A DNA stretch of 46,706 nucleotides from an uncultured Prevotella sp. (GCA_900316015.1 ONBG01000044.1:1-46706), one strand, 5' to 3'; positions 1 to 7,152 are shown, counted from the stretch's first letter. Notes: generated by a model not told the origin, from the letters alone. Numbers and translations: made by a program.

Positions 1-171
1 CGTTCATGGGAATCTTGCGAACAATTTGCGAACAAAATGCGAACAAAATCGCCCATTAATTGAGGTTTATTAAAATTTCACTTTTGCGCTGCAAAGTTAC
101 AAAATAACTGTGAGACAACAACTTACAAAGCCAAGAAAAATTTTATGAAACACTAAAAAATTTTATTTTAA
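1..171. other. AT-rich end of an upstream element, no gene supported
   Basis: This stretch precedes the first tRNA-derived repeat and is probably the distal end of another element inserted at the same tRNA. It contains three closely spaced copies of GCGAACAA (about 17-24, 29-36 and 40-47). A minus-strand reading frame could start at 56 and run off the left edge (beginning MGDFVRIL), but only 18 codons are visible, so it cannot be identified. From about 100 to 171 the DNA is very AT-rich with no recognisable signal. Confidence 0.4.
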
Positions 172-223
172 CAGACTCATAATCTGGAGGTCCTAGGTTC
201 AAGCCCTAGCTGGTCCACAGTGA
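172..223 (+). repeat. attachment-site repeat, copy 1: 3' half of a tRNA(CAT)
   Basis: These 52 bases are identical to 1784-1835. They hold an anticodon arm with loop CTCATAA (anticodon CAT), a variable loop, a T arm with loop TTCAAGC and the 3' acceptor strand ending CTGGTCCA. No D arm or 5' acceptor strand lies upstream, so this is not a complete tRNA. It is what an integrase leaves when it recombines in a tRNA 3' end. The intact tRNA gene (Met or Ile2 type) should lie to the left of the window. Confidence 0.85.
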
Positions 224-263
224 AAATCAGCGGCTTAGAGACGTCTCTAAGCCGCTGATTTTC
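222..263. terminator. bidirectional intrinsic terminator (21-bp perfect palindrome)
   Basis: Bases 222-242 and 243-263 are perfect reverse complements, giving a long GC-containing hairpin followed by TTTTTAT on the plus strand and preceded by an A-tract that serves as the U-tract for minus-strand transcripts. It lies four bases beyond the stop of the minus-strand DUF1016 gene and just after the tRNA 3' half, so it can stop transcripts from both sides. Confidence 0.85.
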
Positions 264-266
264 TTT

Positions 267-1448
267 TTATTCTTCTTTCTTGTCTTCTCCATCTAAAAGC
301 TTTTCCAACTCCTCGGCTGGCGGTAGGATTTTAAGGATGTCATCCTTTGACTTGTATGTGGCAACGCCCATCGGACGGTCATAGTCTTGAATGAGATACT
401 CGACGAATGTCTTGTCGGCACTCTTGCAGAGTATAAGTCCTATGCTTGGATTCTCAAAGGGCTTTTTGACCGTGTCGTCAAGCACTTTCAGGTAGGCACT
501 AAGCTGACCAAGGTACGATGGCTTGAAGTCCCCATGCTTTAATTCCACACAAACGAGGGCAGCCAGTTCTCTGTTGAAGAAAAGCAAATCCGGGAACAGC
601 TCATGGCCGAACTTCTCCAAATGGTACTGATTGCCAACAAACGTAAAATCCTTCCTGAAAGTCATGATGAAGTTCTTTACATTGTGGATGATGGCTTGCT
701 CGATGACTCGCTCATCAATATCTTCCTTGTCACGCTCCCCTAACTCCTCAACGTTCATAAAGTCGAGCAGATACTCGTCCTTGAACATCTGTATCGCTTT
801 CAACGCCTGTGAGGTCGGCACGGTCTTGGAAAAATTGTTGGGCAGCTGACCCTGATGGTGGTATAGGTCAGCCTTCAATGCATCACGTAGCATATTCTTG
901 CTCCATTTGCTAGCAATGGCAATGTGAATGTAGAACAAACGAGAAGGCATATCCTTAGCCTTGCTTAGGATCTCAATGTGGTGGGTGAAACTTAGGCTGA
1001 GGAATTCTGCTATGTTAAAGTGTGTAATTTCGCCAGCCACTGGCTGTCGATTTGTAGGCAATAGCTCGGTTGTGTCAATTTCCTGTGGTTCTTGTAATTC
1101 ATCAGCCGTGGCTGACGAATTGCGCAGAGCGGTAAACGCCGGCTGCCACGCCTCGTAGAAAATACGCATATAGCGCATGTTAGTCTCGCTGAATCCTCTA
1201 AGTCCAGGCAGATCTTTGTGCAACTGTTCGCTAATCTGATGTAGTGCGCCTTTTCCCCAATATCCATCTCTTGAGTTGTCGGAGATGTAATGTCCGATGC
1301 CATAGTACAGTGACAGCTCAACACTGTTGGCATACTTGGTGGCACGAAGCTGGCTTTCGAGGATGGCCTGCTTGATGTTGTCGACTGCTTTGCGTAAAGC
1401 TGGAGTCAGAGTGCCGAAAGGCTTGATGACATTGTTGTCTTTATCCAT
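267..1448 (-). CDS. DUF1016/YhcG family PD-(D/E)XK nuclease-like protein
   Basis: The 393-aa product shows the two-part YhcG architecture. An N-terminal DUF1016 helical region spans about residues 15-180 (YGIGHYISDN, WGKGALHQIS, GFSETNMRYMRIFY). A C-terminal PD-(D/E)XK-like domain spans about 265-375, with the core LFPDLLFFN followed by VCVELKHGDF and then NPSIGLILCKS. The Asp and the E-x-K are the expected metal-binding residues. Members occur in restriction and mobile-element settings, but no single reaction is established for all of them. The gene sits alone with a small upstream frame inside a tRNA-flanked cassette and ends four bases from a strong terminator. Length is normal for the family and the frame appears intact. 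Family call is firm; a role in defence or element maintenance is inference. Confidence 0.9.
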   Translation of the reverse strand: MDKDNNVIKPFGTLTPALRKAVDNIKQAILESQLRATKYANSVELSLYYGIGHYISDNSRDGYWGKGALHQISEQLHKDLPGLRGFSETNMRYMRIFYEAWQPAFTALRNSSATADELQEPQEIDTTELLPTNRQPVAGEITHFNIAEFLSLSFTHHIEILSKAKDMPSRLFYIHIAIASKWSKNMLRDALKADLYHHQGQLPNNFSKTVPTSQALKAIQMFKDEYLLDFMNVEELGERDKEDIDERVIEQAIIHNVKNFIMTFRKDFTFVGNQYHLEKFGHELFPDLLFFNRELAALVCVELKHGDFKPSYLGQLSAYLKVLDDTVKKPFENPSIGLILCKSADKTFVEYLIQDYDRPMGVATYKSKDDILKILPPAEELEKLLDGEDKKEE

Positions 1449-1459
1449 GAGTTCTAACT

Positions 1460-1672
1460 TTATTTCTTTCTAGCAAGAAGTTCCACCAATTCTTCAGTCG
1501 AGAGTGATGACAAATGCCCAACGAGTTTGTCTAGCTCTGTCTTCTGATTGTCTTCAAGATTCAACAAGAGAGCATTATATTCCATCTGCTTCTCCAAAGC
1601 TCGGTGATGCTGTAGTCTGTCTATGTTTTCCTGATGTTTTCCGGAAAAACCGGGAAAGCAATGGGGGAACAA
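1460..1672 (-). CDS. small hypothetical protein upstream of the YhcG-type gene
   Basis: This 70-codon frame ends 11 bases before the YhcG-type start and could be cotranscribed with it. The C-terminal 40 residues are charged and probably helical (ELDKLVGHLSSLSTEELVELL), which looks protein-like. The first 30 residues (MFPHCFPGFSGKHQENIDRL) do not, so translation may begin at an internal Met near 1586. I do not recognise the family. It could be a small partner of the nuclease or the tail of a lost gene whose 5' part was removed. Confidence 0.4.
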   Translation of the reverse strand: MFPHCFPGFSGKHQENIDRLQHHRALEKQMEYNALLLNLEDNQKTELDKLVGHLSSLSTEELVELLARKK

Positions 1673-1783
1673 AAATCATTTGATTTAGGGGTTTATACTC
1701 TATCTTTAACGACTACAAATTTACTAACTAATTGATTATCAGCACTGATTAATTTAGCTAAAAATCATTAAATATCATCCTCT

Positions 1784-1835
1784 CAGACTCATAATCTGGA
1801 GGTCCTAGGTTCAAGCCCTAGCTGGTCCACAGTGA
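1784..1835 (+). repeat. attachment-site repeat, copy 2: 3' half of a tRNA(CAT)
   Basis: This is an exact 52-base duplicate of 172-223, in the same orientation. The sequence before it is unrelated AT-rich DNA, so it too lacks the 5' half of the tRNA. It marks the right boundary of the 1.6-kb cassette and is probably the oldest junction with the chromosome, because DNA to its right carries the expected tRNA terminator. Confidence 0.85.
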
Positions 1836-1840
1836 TAGTT

Positions 1841-1870
1841 AAGGAGCTGTGAAAGCGCAACTCCTTTTTT
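1841..1870 (+). terminator. terminator downstream of the tRNA 3' half
   Basis: AAGGAG (1841-1846) pairs with CTCCTT (1861-1866) and is followed by a run of T. It is a modest stem placed where the original tRNA transcript would end. Confidence 0.55.
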
Positions 1871-1924
1871 CATGCCTTCGTGTGAAATTCACGTGAAATT
1901 ACAGAAGAAAAACTAAAGTGCTAC

Positions 1925-2251
1925 ATGCTAAGAGATTACATCGAATTTCACGATATTTTCTGTGTTTTCGAATATTATCTTATCTTTGATGGAGCAAAGG
2001 TTTCGCATATCTTTCAGACGTTGAGCCCTCTCAATGATTCCAAAGAAGCAAAAGAAGCCTTTAAGCAGGTTAAGCGTGTTTTTCTTTCCGGCATCCAATA
2101 TCCGGCTATAAAGGCGTTAGTCAACAACTCCTTCTTGTCTGAAAGTCAAAAGAGCATCTATTGGAGAGCAACTGACTATTGCAGGACGATGTTGAAGAAG
2201 CGACCAGTATTCATTAAGTTGTCAACCTCATGTCAACCTTTGTCAACCTAA
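1925..2251 (+). pseudogene. 5'-truncated DUF6043-like gene remnant
   Basis: The 108-aa frame from about residue 18 onward (YYLIFDGAKVSHIFQTLSPL, KQVKRVFLSGIQYPAIKALV, SQKSIYWRATDYCRTMLKKR) resembles the C-terminal half of DUF6043 proteins, which are frequent in Bacteroidales mobile elements. My memory of that family is that intact members are roughly twice as long, so the N-terminal part is probably missing and the current ATG may be fortuitous. The last ten codons are made of the GTCAACCT repeats that follow. It lies just right of the second tRNA repeat and is likely residue of an older integrated element. The family name is moderately certain. Confidence 0.55.
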
Positions 2252-2301
2252 AAACAGGTTGCAAGCCCGATAAACACTGGGGTTTGACAACCTGTCAACC
2301 T
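2221..2301 (+). repeat. iteron-like GTCAACCT cluster with imperfect hairpin
   Basis: GTCAACCT occurs at 2221-2228, 2232-2239, 2242-2249 and 2294-2301, the first three spaced 10-11 bases apart, about one helical turn. An inverted AGGTTG and the near copy GACAACCT (2286-2293) form an imperfect hairpin from 2254 to 2295 (ACAGGTTG against CAACCTGT). Helically phased repeats suggest a protein-binding site such as an iteron or element control site. The rest of the gap up to 2442 shows nothing clear. Confidence 0.6.
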
Positions 2302-2442
2302 ATTTACGAAAAAATCGCTGTGAAGTATAAGATTGTTCAGGAAATATGGTGAAACTCGTAACATCTTTAGCATATATTACTGACACACACCTTAACTGTT
2401 AGAGTTATGCTCTGAGTCGCTAATTTGCTTTTAAGGGAAACT

Positions 2443-2477
2443 TTTGTTTCTTTTCCAAATTTATTTCGTAGCTTTGC
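2443..2477 (+). promoter_or_regulatory. Bacteroidetes-type promoter of the NhaC-family gene
   Basis: TTTG at 2443-2446 is followed after 22 bases by TAGCTTTGC at 2469-2477, fitting the -33/-7 consensus. The ATG lies only 16 bases beyond the -7 box, so the leader is very short. Confidence 0.7.
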
Positions 2478-2493
2478 AACGTAATTTGCAAGT

Positions 2494-3948
2494 ATGAGGA
2501 ATATGATGAAATACATTTTGTCCTTAACGCCAGTCGTTTTTCTGATCGTCTTCCTGTCTATCGTTATTCACGTCTATGGCATTGACGTATTGTCAGGACC
2601 TAGTCAATTGGTGCTCATCGTATCTACCGGCATTGCCGTACTTATCGCAATGCTCTATTTCCATAAGACATGGAAGGAGCTGGAGACGGAAATCAACCAT
2701 TCCGTGGGCAGCATTGGCTCACCCATCGTCATACTGCTTCTCATCGGTCTGTTGTCAGGCACTTGGATGGTGAGCGGCATCGTCCCCATGCTTATCTACT
2801 ATGGCATGCAGATCATCAATCCGCATATATTCCTCATTACCAGTTGCCTGATCAGTGCCATTGTCTCAGTGATGACAGGCAGTTCATGGACAACCGTCGC
2901 CACCATAGGCGTAGCATTGATGGGAATAGGCAAGGCGCAAGGCTTCAACGACGGATGGACAGCAGGTGCCATCCTCTCTGGTGCTTATTTCGGAGACAAG
3001 ATGTCGCCATTGTCCGACACCACCGTCCTGGCTTCCTCGCTCTGTGGCACACCATTGTTCACGCATATCAAGTACATGATGATAACTACCGTTCCCTCCT
3101 TTACCATTACGTTGATCATCTTCCTCACGGCTGGCTTTCTTGTACCCGCTACAGCTTCGATAGACACATCAGCCTTCACCTCGGCTTTATCCTCAACGTT
3201 CAACCTCAGCCTTTGGCTTTTGCTCGTACCGATAGCAACGGGGTGGATGATATACAAGAAGATGCCGGCCATCATCGTGCTTTTCGCCTCTTCAGTGATG
3301 GCCATTGTCTTTGCGGTCATTTTCCAACCACATATCTTAGCAGAGGTGAGTGGCATGGATGCCAAAGCGATACCCGGGACATTATCCTCAGCCATCGTCT
3401 TGTTCAAAGGTGCCATGACCAGTTGTTTCAGATCCACGGCGATCGACAGTGGCTTTACGCCCGTCAATGAATTGCTTGCCACGCGGGGCATGGCTGGAAT
3501 GCTCAACACCGTGTGGATTATCCTTTGTGCCATCTGCTTTGGCGGAGTACTGAAAGCCAGCGGAATGCTGGCCAACATTGTCAGCCTTGTCATTCCACTT
3601 ACAAAGACACGCGTAGGCTTAGTTGCCTCGACGGTAGTCTCAGGCATTTTCTTCAATGCAACGGCAGCCGACCAGTTCCTCTCGATCATGCTCAATGCAA
3701 GCATGTTCGGTGAAATCTACAAAAAGGAAGGTTATGAGCCACGGCTTCTAAGTCGGAGCATAGAGGATTCAAGCACCGTTACCTCGGTCCTTATTCCCTG
3801 GAGCACCTGCGGCATGACGCAATCCACGGTTCTCAATGTGCCGACGCTCACCTACCTACCCTATTGCTTTTTCAATATCCTTGCGCCCATCACGAGCATC
3901 CTCGTCGCGGCAATAGGATATAAGATTTACAGATCAGTTAACAGTTAA
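2494..3948 (+). CDS. nhaC: NhaC-family Na+/H+ antiporter
   Basis: The 484-aa protein is an integral inner-membrane carrier with about 11-12 hydrophobic segments. NhaC-family features include the conserved block around residues 125-170 (MTGSSWTTVATIGVALMGIG, then GAYFGDKMSPLSDTTVLAS) and the later SSTVTSVLIPWSTCGM near 430. It would exchange internal Na+ for protons (or act on a carboxylate, as some NhaC relatives do). The chosen ATG is the first in frame after a good promoter; a second Met three codons later is also possible. It is monocistronic and convergent with the ATPase gene, with 12 bases between stops and no clear terminator. Length is normal and the frame intact. Substrate cannot be fixed from sequence. 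Confidence 0.88.
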   Translation: MRNMMKYILSLTPVVFLIVFLSIVIHVYGIDVLSGPSQLVLIVSTGIAVLIAMLYFHKTWKELETEINHSVGSIGSPIVILLLIGLLSGTWMVSGIVPMLIYYGMQIINPHIFLITSCLISAIVSVMTGSSWTTVATIGVALMGIGKAQGFNDGWTAGAILSGAYFGDKMSPLSDTTVLASSLCGTPLFTHIKYMMITTVPSFTITLIIFLTAGFLVPATASIDTSAFTSALSSTFNLSLWLLLVPIATGWMIYKKMPAIIVLFASSVMAIVFAVIFQPHILAEVSGMDAKAIPGTLSSAIVLFKGAMTSCFRSTAIDSGFTPVNELLATRGMAGMLNTVWIILCAICFGGVLKASGMLANIVSLVIPLTKTRVGLVASTVVSGIFFNATAADQFLSIMLNASMFGEIYKKEGYEPRLLSRSIEDSSTVTSVLIPWSTCGMTQSTVLNVPTLTYLPYCFFNILAPITSILVAAIGYKIYRSVNS

Positions 3949-3960
3949 GGAGTTGGGAAC

Positions 3961-5277
3961 TTACATGTCCTCCATCGAGAGGCATCCTAACGTGATCTTC
4001 ATGCCATGCAGGGGCTTACAGTTCTTCAGCATTACATCCACCTTGGCTTGCAGCAACCGCTCGTCGTAGCGACTCTTGTGACGTTTCACCTCGAACACAT
4101 CCGCTTCATGGTCAATCTCGTTAACAGCCACTAAATCTATCTCATTTTCTCCACGCCGGTTCCAGTAACCACCGATACGGGTATATCGTCCAGACTCACG
4201 CAGCTTCTGGCGGAAATAACGCTCCAGACAAAATCCGGAAAACTGTTCAAAGTCGCGTGTTACGATACGGGCGAGCTGTCCGAGCGCATCATTCTCAACC
4301 ATCGCTTGGTATTTATAGAAGAACCGGAACCACAGAATAAGGAAATTATCATTCAACTCATAACGGGTTTTCTTGGAGTTGGGAGCCTCAAAAATGGGAA
4401 CATGGCGTTTGATCAGTTGGAAATCGTTTTCCAACCGCTTCAGATAGCTACCTAAGTTTGTCATGTTCAGGCGAGCCTCAATCTCCCCACGACTGTAGAG
4501 CCCATCGGCAATGCAGCTCAGTATGGAAAAATAAGTCGTGTATTCCTTGCTAAACTCTTCGATCAAAATATTGTGTCCTTCATTGATAAATAAAGAATCA
4601 CGGTTTGTGAGTGCCCCAAGCATAGCATCGCGGTCGAAACAACCGTCATCCATAAGTAACGTTACATACCATGCCACGCCACCAGTGATCGCATAGAGAG
4701 CAAGAAGGTCATCAGGAGAATAATGAGGGTTATAATCCATTAAGATCGTCTTTAATACGGATGTCTTGAATGGCATCACTGTGATCTTTTTCTGTGCACG
4801 GGAAAAGAGAGGCTCTTTTGAATCCTCAAAGATATGCTTCATCATAGTGAAGATACTACCACTGACGATCAAGTTCAGATGTCCCCGGTCTTTATATCTG
4901 TCCCATTGGTTCTGAATCTCGCTGAACACAGCCGGGTTAACCCGATAGAAATCCTGAAACTCATCAATGATGACTGTGAAGGGACGCTCTTCGGACAGTT
5001 GGAGGAGATAGCCAAGCAGCGCAGCCACCGACGAGAAATGCCCAATGGGAATGCCGAGTTTAGCCTCAGCTTCCTGAGCGAAGTCCTCACACAGCAAGCT
5101 CTCTGCCTTTCTGGCAACAAAGAAATAAAGAATAAGTGAATCGCCACAACGCTTGGCAAGCTCAGTCTTACCAATACGTCGGCGTCCCACGAGTACAGTC
5201 ATGCGCGATTGCTCACGGCTCTGCTTCATGATACGTTCCAGTAACGCTGTTTCTTCCTCACGGTCATAAAACTTCAT
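3961..5277 (-). CDS. archaeal-type AAA ATPase with C-terminal DUF234 nuclease-like domain
   Basis: The 438-aa protein begins with the typical FYDREEETALLERI motif. It then has a Walker A (VLVGRRRIGKTELAK, about residues 29-43) and a Walker B (FTVIIDEFQDF, about 97-107). A winged-helix-like region follows (about 255-330). The C-terminal DUF234 domain shows a PD-(D/E)XK-like pattern (GENEIDLVAV, then ADVFEVKRHK). Such STAND-like ATPases are abundant in Prevotella and Bacteroides. Their role is not established; nucleic-acid handling or stress response is often supposed. The gene is monocistronic and its transcription start overlaps stacked palindromes (5305-5334), pointing to tight regulation, possibly autoregulation. 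The frame is intact. Confidence 0.88.
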   Translation of the reverse strand: MKFYDREEETALLERIMKQSREQSRMTVLVGRRRIGKTELAKRCGDSLILYFFVARKAESLLCEDFAQEAEAKLGIPIGHFSSVAALLGYLLQLSEERPFTVIIDEFQDFYRVNPAVFSEIQNQWDRYKDRGHLNLIVSGSIFTMMKHIFEDSKEPLFSRAQKKITVMPFKTSVLKTILMDYNPHYSPDDLLALYAITGGVAWYVTLLMDDGCFDRDAMLGALTNRDSLFINEGHNILIEEFSKEYTTYFSILSCIADGLYSRGEIEARLNMTNLGSYLKRLENDFQLIKRHVPIFEAPNSKKTRYELNDNFLILWFRFFYKYQAMVENDALGQLARIVTRDFEQFSGFCLERYFRQKLRESGRYTRIGGYWNRRGENEIDLVAVNEIDHEADVFEVKRHKSRYDERLLQAKVDVMLKNCKPLHGMKITLGCLSMEDM

Positions 5278-5304
5278 ACCCTATCCTCATTTGTGTCCAA
5301 TACA

Positions 5305-5347
5305 GTAATCACCATTACGGTAATGGCCATTACCATTTGCAAATATA
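5305..5347 (-). promoter_or_regulatory. promoter with overlapping palindromic operator of the ATPase gene
   Basis: On the minus strand TATATTTGC (5347-5339) matches the -7 consensus. Immediately downstream are three overlapping inverted repeats of the same half-site: GGTAATGGCCATTACC (5319-5334), CCATTACGGTAATGG (5312-5326) and GTAATcaccATTAC (5305-5318). The start of transcription would fall at the edge of this array, an ideal operator position. No -33 TTTG lies at the usual distance. The remaining gap to 5535 shows no convincing gene. Confidence 0.7.
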
Positions 5348-5535
5348 GCACAAATTTACGAGTCAACCAAGACTTTATATCTTTTTGTTCCTTACAGTCA
5401 CTCTTTCAAGGTAGTGGTATTCAGGTTACCGAAGTTGCATCTATCAATAATAATGGACGAAAATCATTAGGAATTAGGAGAAGTCCGTCGATGCCATTGA
5501 TGACCATATCCAGGAAGAAAATAAACGGCAGATAA

Positions 5536-5568
5536 TTTGGAAGCTTCATTATAAAAAACTATCTTTGC
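5536..5568 (+). promoter_or_regulatory. promoter of the small-peptide/DUF6169 pair
   Basis: TTTG (5536-5539), 20 bases, then TATCTTTGC (5560-5568) is a near-perfect Bacteroidetes promoter. The first start codon is 22 bases downstream. Confidence 0.8.
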
Positions 5569-5589
5569 AAAGTAAAACATAAATAAGAT

Positions 5590-5739
5590 ATGGAAAAGAT
5601 GACAAGAGAACAAATGCTTGAACGCTTGAAGAAATCTAAGCAGATAAAGCACAATGCTGTTGAGAGGATGAAAGTGGAGCTGGCTGATATTGTCGAGAAA
5701 GAAACTGGAACAAGACCGACTAAGTTCTTTGTTCTATGA
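5590..5739 (+). CDS. 49-aa charged helical peptide, first gene of a DUF6169 pair
   Basis: The frame starts at the first ATG after a strong promoter and encodes 49 residues, MEKMTREQMLERLKKSKQIK at the start and TGTRPTKFFVL at the end. It is rich in Lys, Glu and Arg and should form one or two amphipathic helices. Its stop overlaps the start of the next gene (ATGA, 5736-5739), so the two are translationally coupled, a pattern common to toxin-antitoxin and small regulator pairs. I do not recognise a named family. The promoter, coupling and protein-like composition support it as real even though it is short. Confidence 0.75.
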   Translation: MEKMTREQMLERLKKSKQIKHNAVERMKVELADIVEKETGTRPTKFFVL

Positions 5740-6239
5740 TTAACCTCCCAGTGGAACAGATAAGTCATGCTGCCCCTTATAAAATAAGGGTGCTGCAGGA
5801 TGGCAGTGTCTTTTTCACTACCGACAATGGTCTGCATTACATTGTCAGTTTCGACCTGGATGATGTAAGCTTATCGCGCCTTTGTTATCAATTGGTGATT
5901 GTGAACGTCGATAACTCACCCTCTCCACGCGACATCAAGCTTCGCGATACAATAGTTGCCATTGTTGAGGGCTTCTTCGCTTCAAGCAATGAGGTAATGC
6001 TTTACATTTGTGAAACAGGTGACGGCAAGCAAGCCATGCGCAACAGGCTTTTTCAATATTGGTACTCTCGCTATGAGCGTAAACAAGAATTTACATTCCT
6101 TTCCGCTTCCATAAAAGATGAGGAGGGAACTATAAATTACACTACACTTATTATCCGTAATGACAATCCTGATTATACCGAAGTGGTGAATGAGTTCGCT
6201 CTATCCGTCAAAATCCTTAATGACAAGCCAAAAGAATAA
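5736..6239 (+). CDS. DUF6169 family protein
   Basis: The 167-aa cytoplasmic protein matches the DUF6169 pattern as I know it. It has an N-terminal strand region (VFFTTDNGLHYIVSFDLD), the central segment RDTIVAIVEGFFASSNEVML, the highly conserved YICETGDGKQAMRNRLF at about residues 89-105, and a C-terminal EGTINYTTLIIRNDNPDY. Function is unknown. The gene overlaps the preceding 49-aa gene by four bases and has no other cotranscribed neighbour. It sits among remains of RhuM and nuclease-like genes, so it may belong to a defence or conflict locus, which is inference. The frame is complete. Confidence 0.8.
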   Translation: MINLPVEQISHAAPYKIRVLQDGSVFFTTDNGLHYIVSFDLDDVSLSRLCYQLVIVNVDNSPSPRDIKLRDTIVAIVEGFFASSNEVMLYICETGDGKQAMRNRLFQYWYSRYERKQEFTFLSASIKDEEGTINYTTLIIRNDNPDYTEVVNEFALSVKILNDKPKE

Positions 6240-6291
6240 ACTATGAGCCAGTGGCAGAAAGTGAAACCGTCTAAAAAACTATGTAGGGATA

Positions 6292-6368
6292 CTTGCCCAA
6301 GTATGTAAGGATACGTGGCAAAGCATGTTAAGATGCATAGCAAAGTATATTAACTTGGCAAAATATGC
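6292..6368. repeat. diverged ~22-bp tandem repeat
   Basis: Three and a half imperfect units of about 22 bases start at 6292, 6315, 6337 and 6360. They share a core like GCAAAGyATGTTAAGATrC. The array lies between the DUF6169 stop and the RhuM remnant, outside any gene. A function is not evident. Confidence 0.5.
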
Positions 6369-6544
6369 TTATTCTCCCTTTAGCTTCCTTATTTCCTTGT
6401 CAAAATCCGAGTCTATCTTCTGTGTCTTGTTGAAGATATAATATTCCTGTTCTGCATTCCGCATATATGTCCGTAATCTGCTGCCAGATGCGACGTTCGC
6501 TTGCGCGAATAGACCGTACGCGCTCAAGGAGCTCACGGAAATAG
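6369..6544 (-). pseudogene. RhuM-family remnant with internal deletion
   Basis: Reading the minus strand, one frame gives YFRELLERVRSIRASERRIW followed by QQITDIYAE, the well-conserved N-domain segment of RhuM (virulence-protein) family members. A few bases on, another frame gives AEQEYYIFNKTQKIDSDFDK and ends EIRKLKGE at a stop (6371-6369), the usual C-terminal end. The central part between them is gone and the two pieces are out of frame, so the gene is dead. RhuM genes often accompany restriction systems in Bacteroidales. Confidence 0.75.
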
Positions 6545-7057
6545 CATCAAGATTATAGAGAGTAGTTTGATAATTTTTCCCCTCGGCACTATCGACCTTA
6601 TTCTCGATAAAATTTCAAGGCTTTGCTCTTGATTTTCACATTTTAAATCATTTATTACAATTGTACAGCGTATAAAGATTTCAATTCTATCGGCATATCT
6701 TATTTGGGATATCTTATTAATTACCTGTTCAGGGATAATTGATATACTCTTAATAGAGTAAGAGCCTGTAAAAATAGCATTTGCAAAATCAGACATATCC
6801 GAAGTCTTGTTCCAGCCATTAGACCATATTGCCTTATCCGCTTTAGCAACCAGCAGGCTCAAAAACTTCTTTACTTGAGATCCCGTTTGGATATCCTGGC
6901 GAAAAAACCAAACAAGAAATGCGCTATGATAGGGTTCATAACGTTGCATATCTAAAATATTCCAAATATTGTCTTTTTTGAAGTATGCACATACATCATC
7001 ATTTACTGAATTGAGATTATATTCAGTCAACATACCCTTAATATTATTATTTGACAT
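6533..7057 (-). pseudogene. truncated PD-(D/E)XK nuclease-like protein
   Basis: The 174-aa frame opens with a plausible N-terminus (MSNNNIKGMLTEYNLNSV). It contains NIWNILDMQRYEPYHSAFLV, resembling the N-terminal helix region of PD-(D/E)XK family proteins in which an HSAFLxWLL motif precedes the nuclease core. Around residue 120 the RIEIFIR segment may be the start of the D...ExK core, but the expected E-x-K strand does not follow and the frame ends in nonsense-like sequence next to the RhuM remnant. I read it as truncated or frameshifted. The family call is tentative. Confidence 0.5.
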
Positions 7058-7090
7058 TACAAGATACCATTGTGATTAAATATTTTATAA

Positions 7091-7152
7091 CAGAATTAAG
7101 ATCACTCATTAAGTGAACTGTTATTCACTCAATGAGTGATATCTATAATTCT
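7091..7152. repeat. long two-tier inverted repeat
   Basis: ATCACTCATTAAGTGAA (7101-7117) pairs with 7124-7140 with one mismatch across a 6-base loop, and CAGAATT (7091-7097) with AATTCTG (7146-7152) extends the structure. TATTTTTTC follows on the plus strand. It could be a weak terminator, an operator between two minus-strand transcription units or an element end. The following bases to 7357 show no gene. Confidence 0.5.

Larger units (their letters stand above)
172..1835. mobile_element. 1.6-kb tRNA-flanked cassette carrying a YhcG-type nuclease gene
   Basis: Two identical 52-bp tRNA 3' halves in the same orientation bracket a segment with a period of 1612 bases. The visible cargo is a DUF1016/YhcG-type gene and a small upstream frame. 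There is no integrase, relaxase or replication gene inside, so if the unit moves it must borrow a recombinase, perhaps from an element to the left. Tandem integration at one tRNA is the simplest explanation. Calling it a mobile defence or accessory cassette is inference; the flanking repeats are directly visible. Confidence 0.65.

Noticed and set aside
1-56. Minus-strand frame beginning MGDFVRIL that runs off the left edge, possibly an integrase start
   Set aside because: Only 18 codons are visible and none is diagnostic, so no product can be supported.
172-1835. Complete tRNA genes at the two CAT-anticodon repeats
   Set aside because: Neither copy has a D arm or 5' acceptor strand; both are 3' halves.
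2670-3704. Long open frames on both strands inside the NhaC-family gene
   Set aside because: They overlap a clearly conserved transporter and their translations lack any recognisable family or start signals.
5467-5580. Plus-strand frame reading SVDAIDDHIQEENKRQ before the DUF6169 pair
   Set aside because: It has an in-frame stop just upstream, no start and overlaps a strong promoter; it may be decayed coding DNA but cannot be identified.
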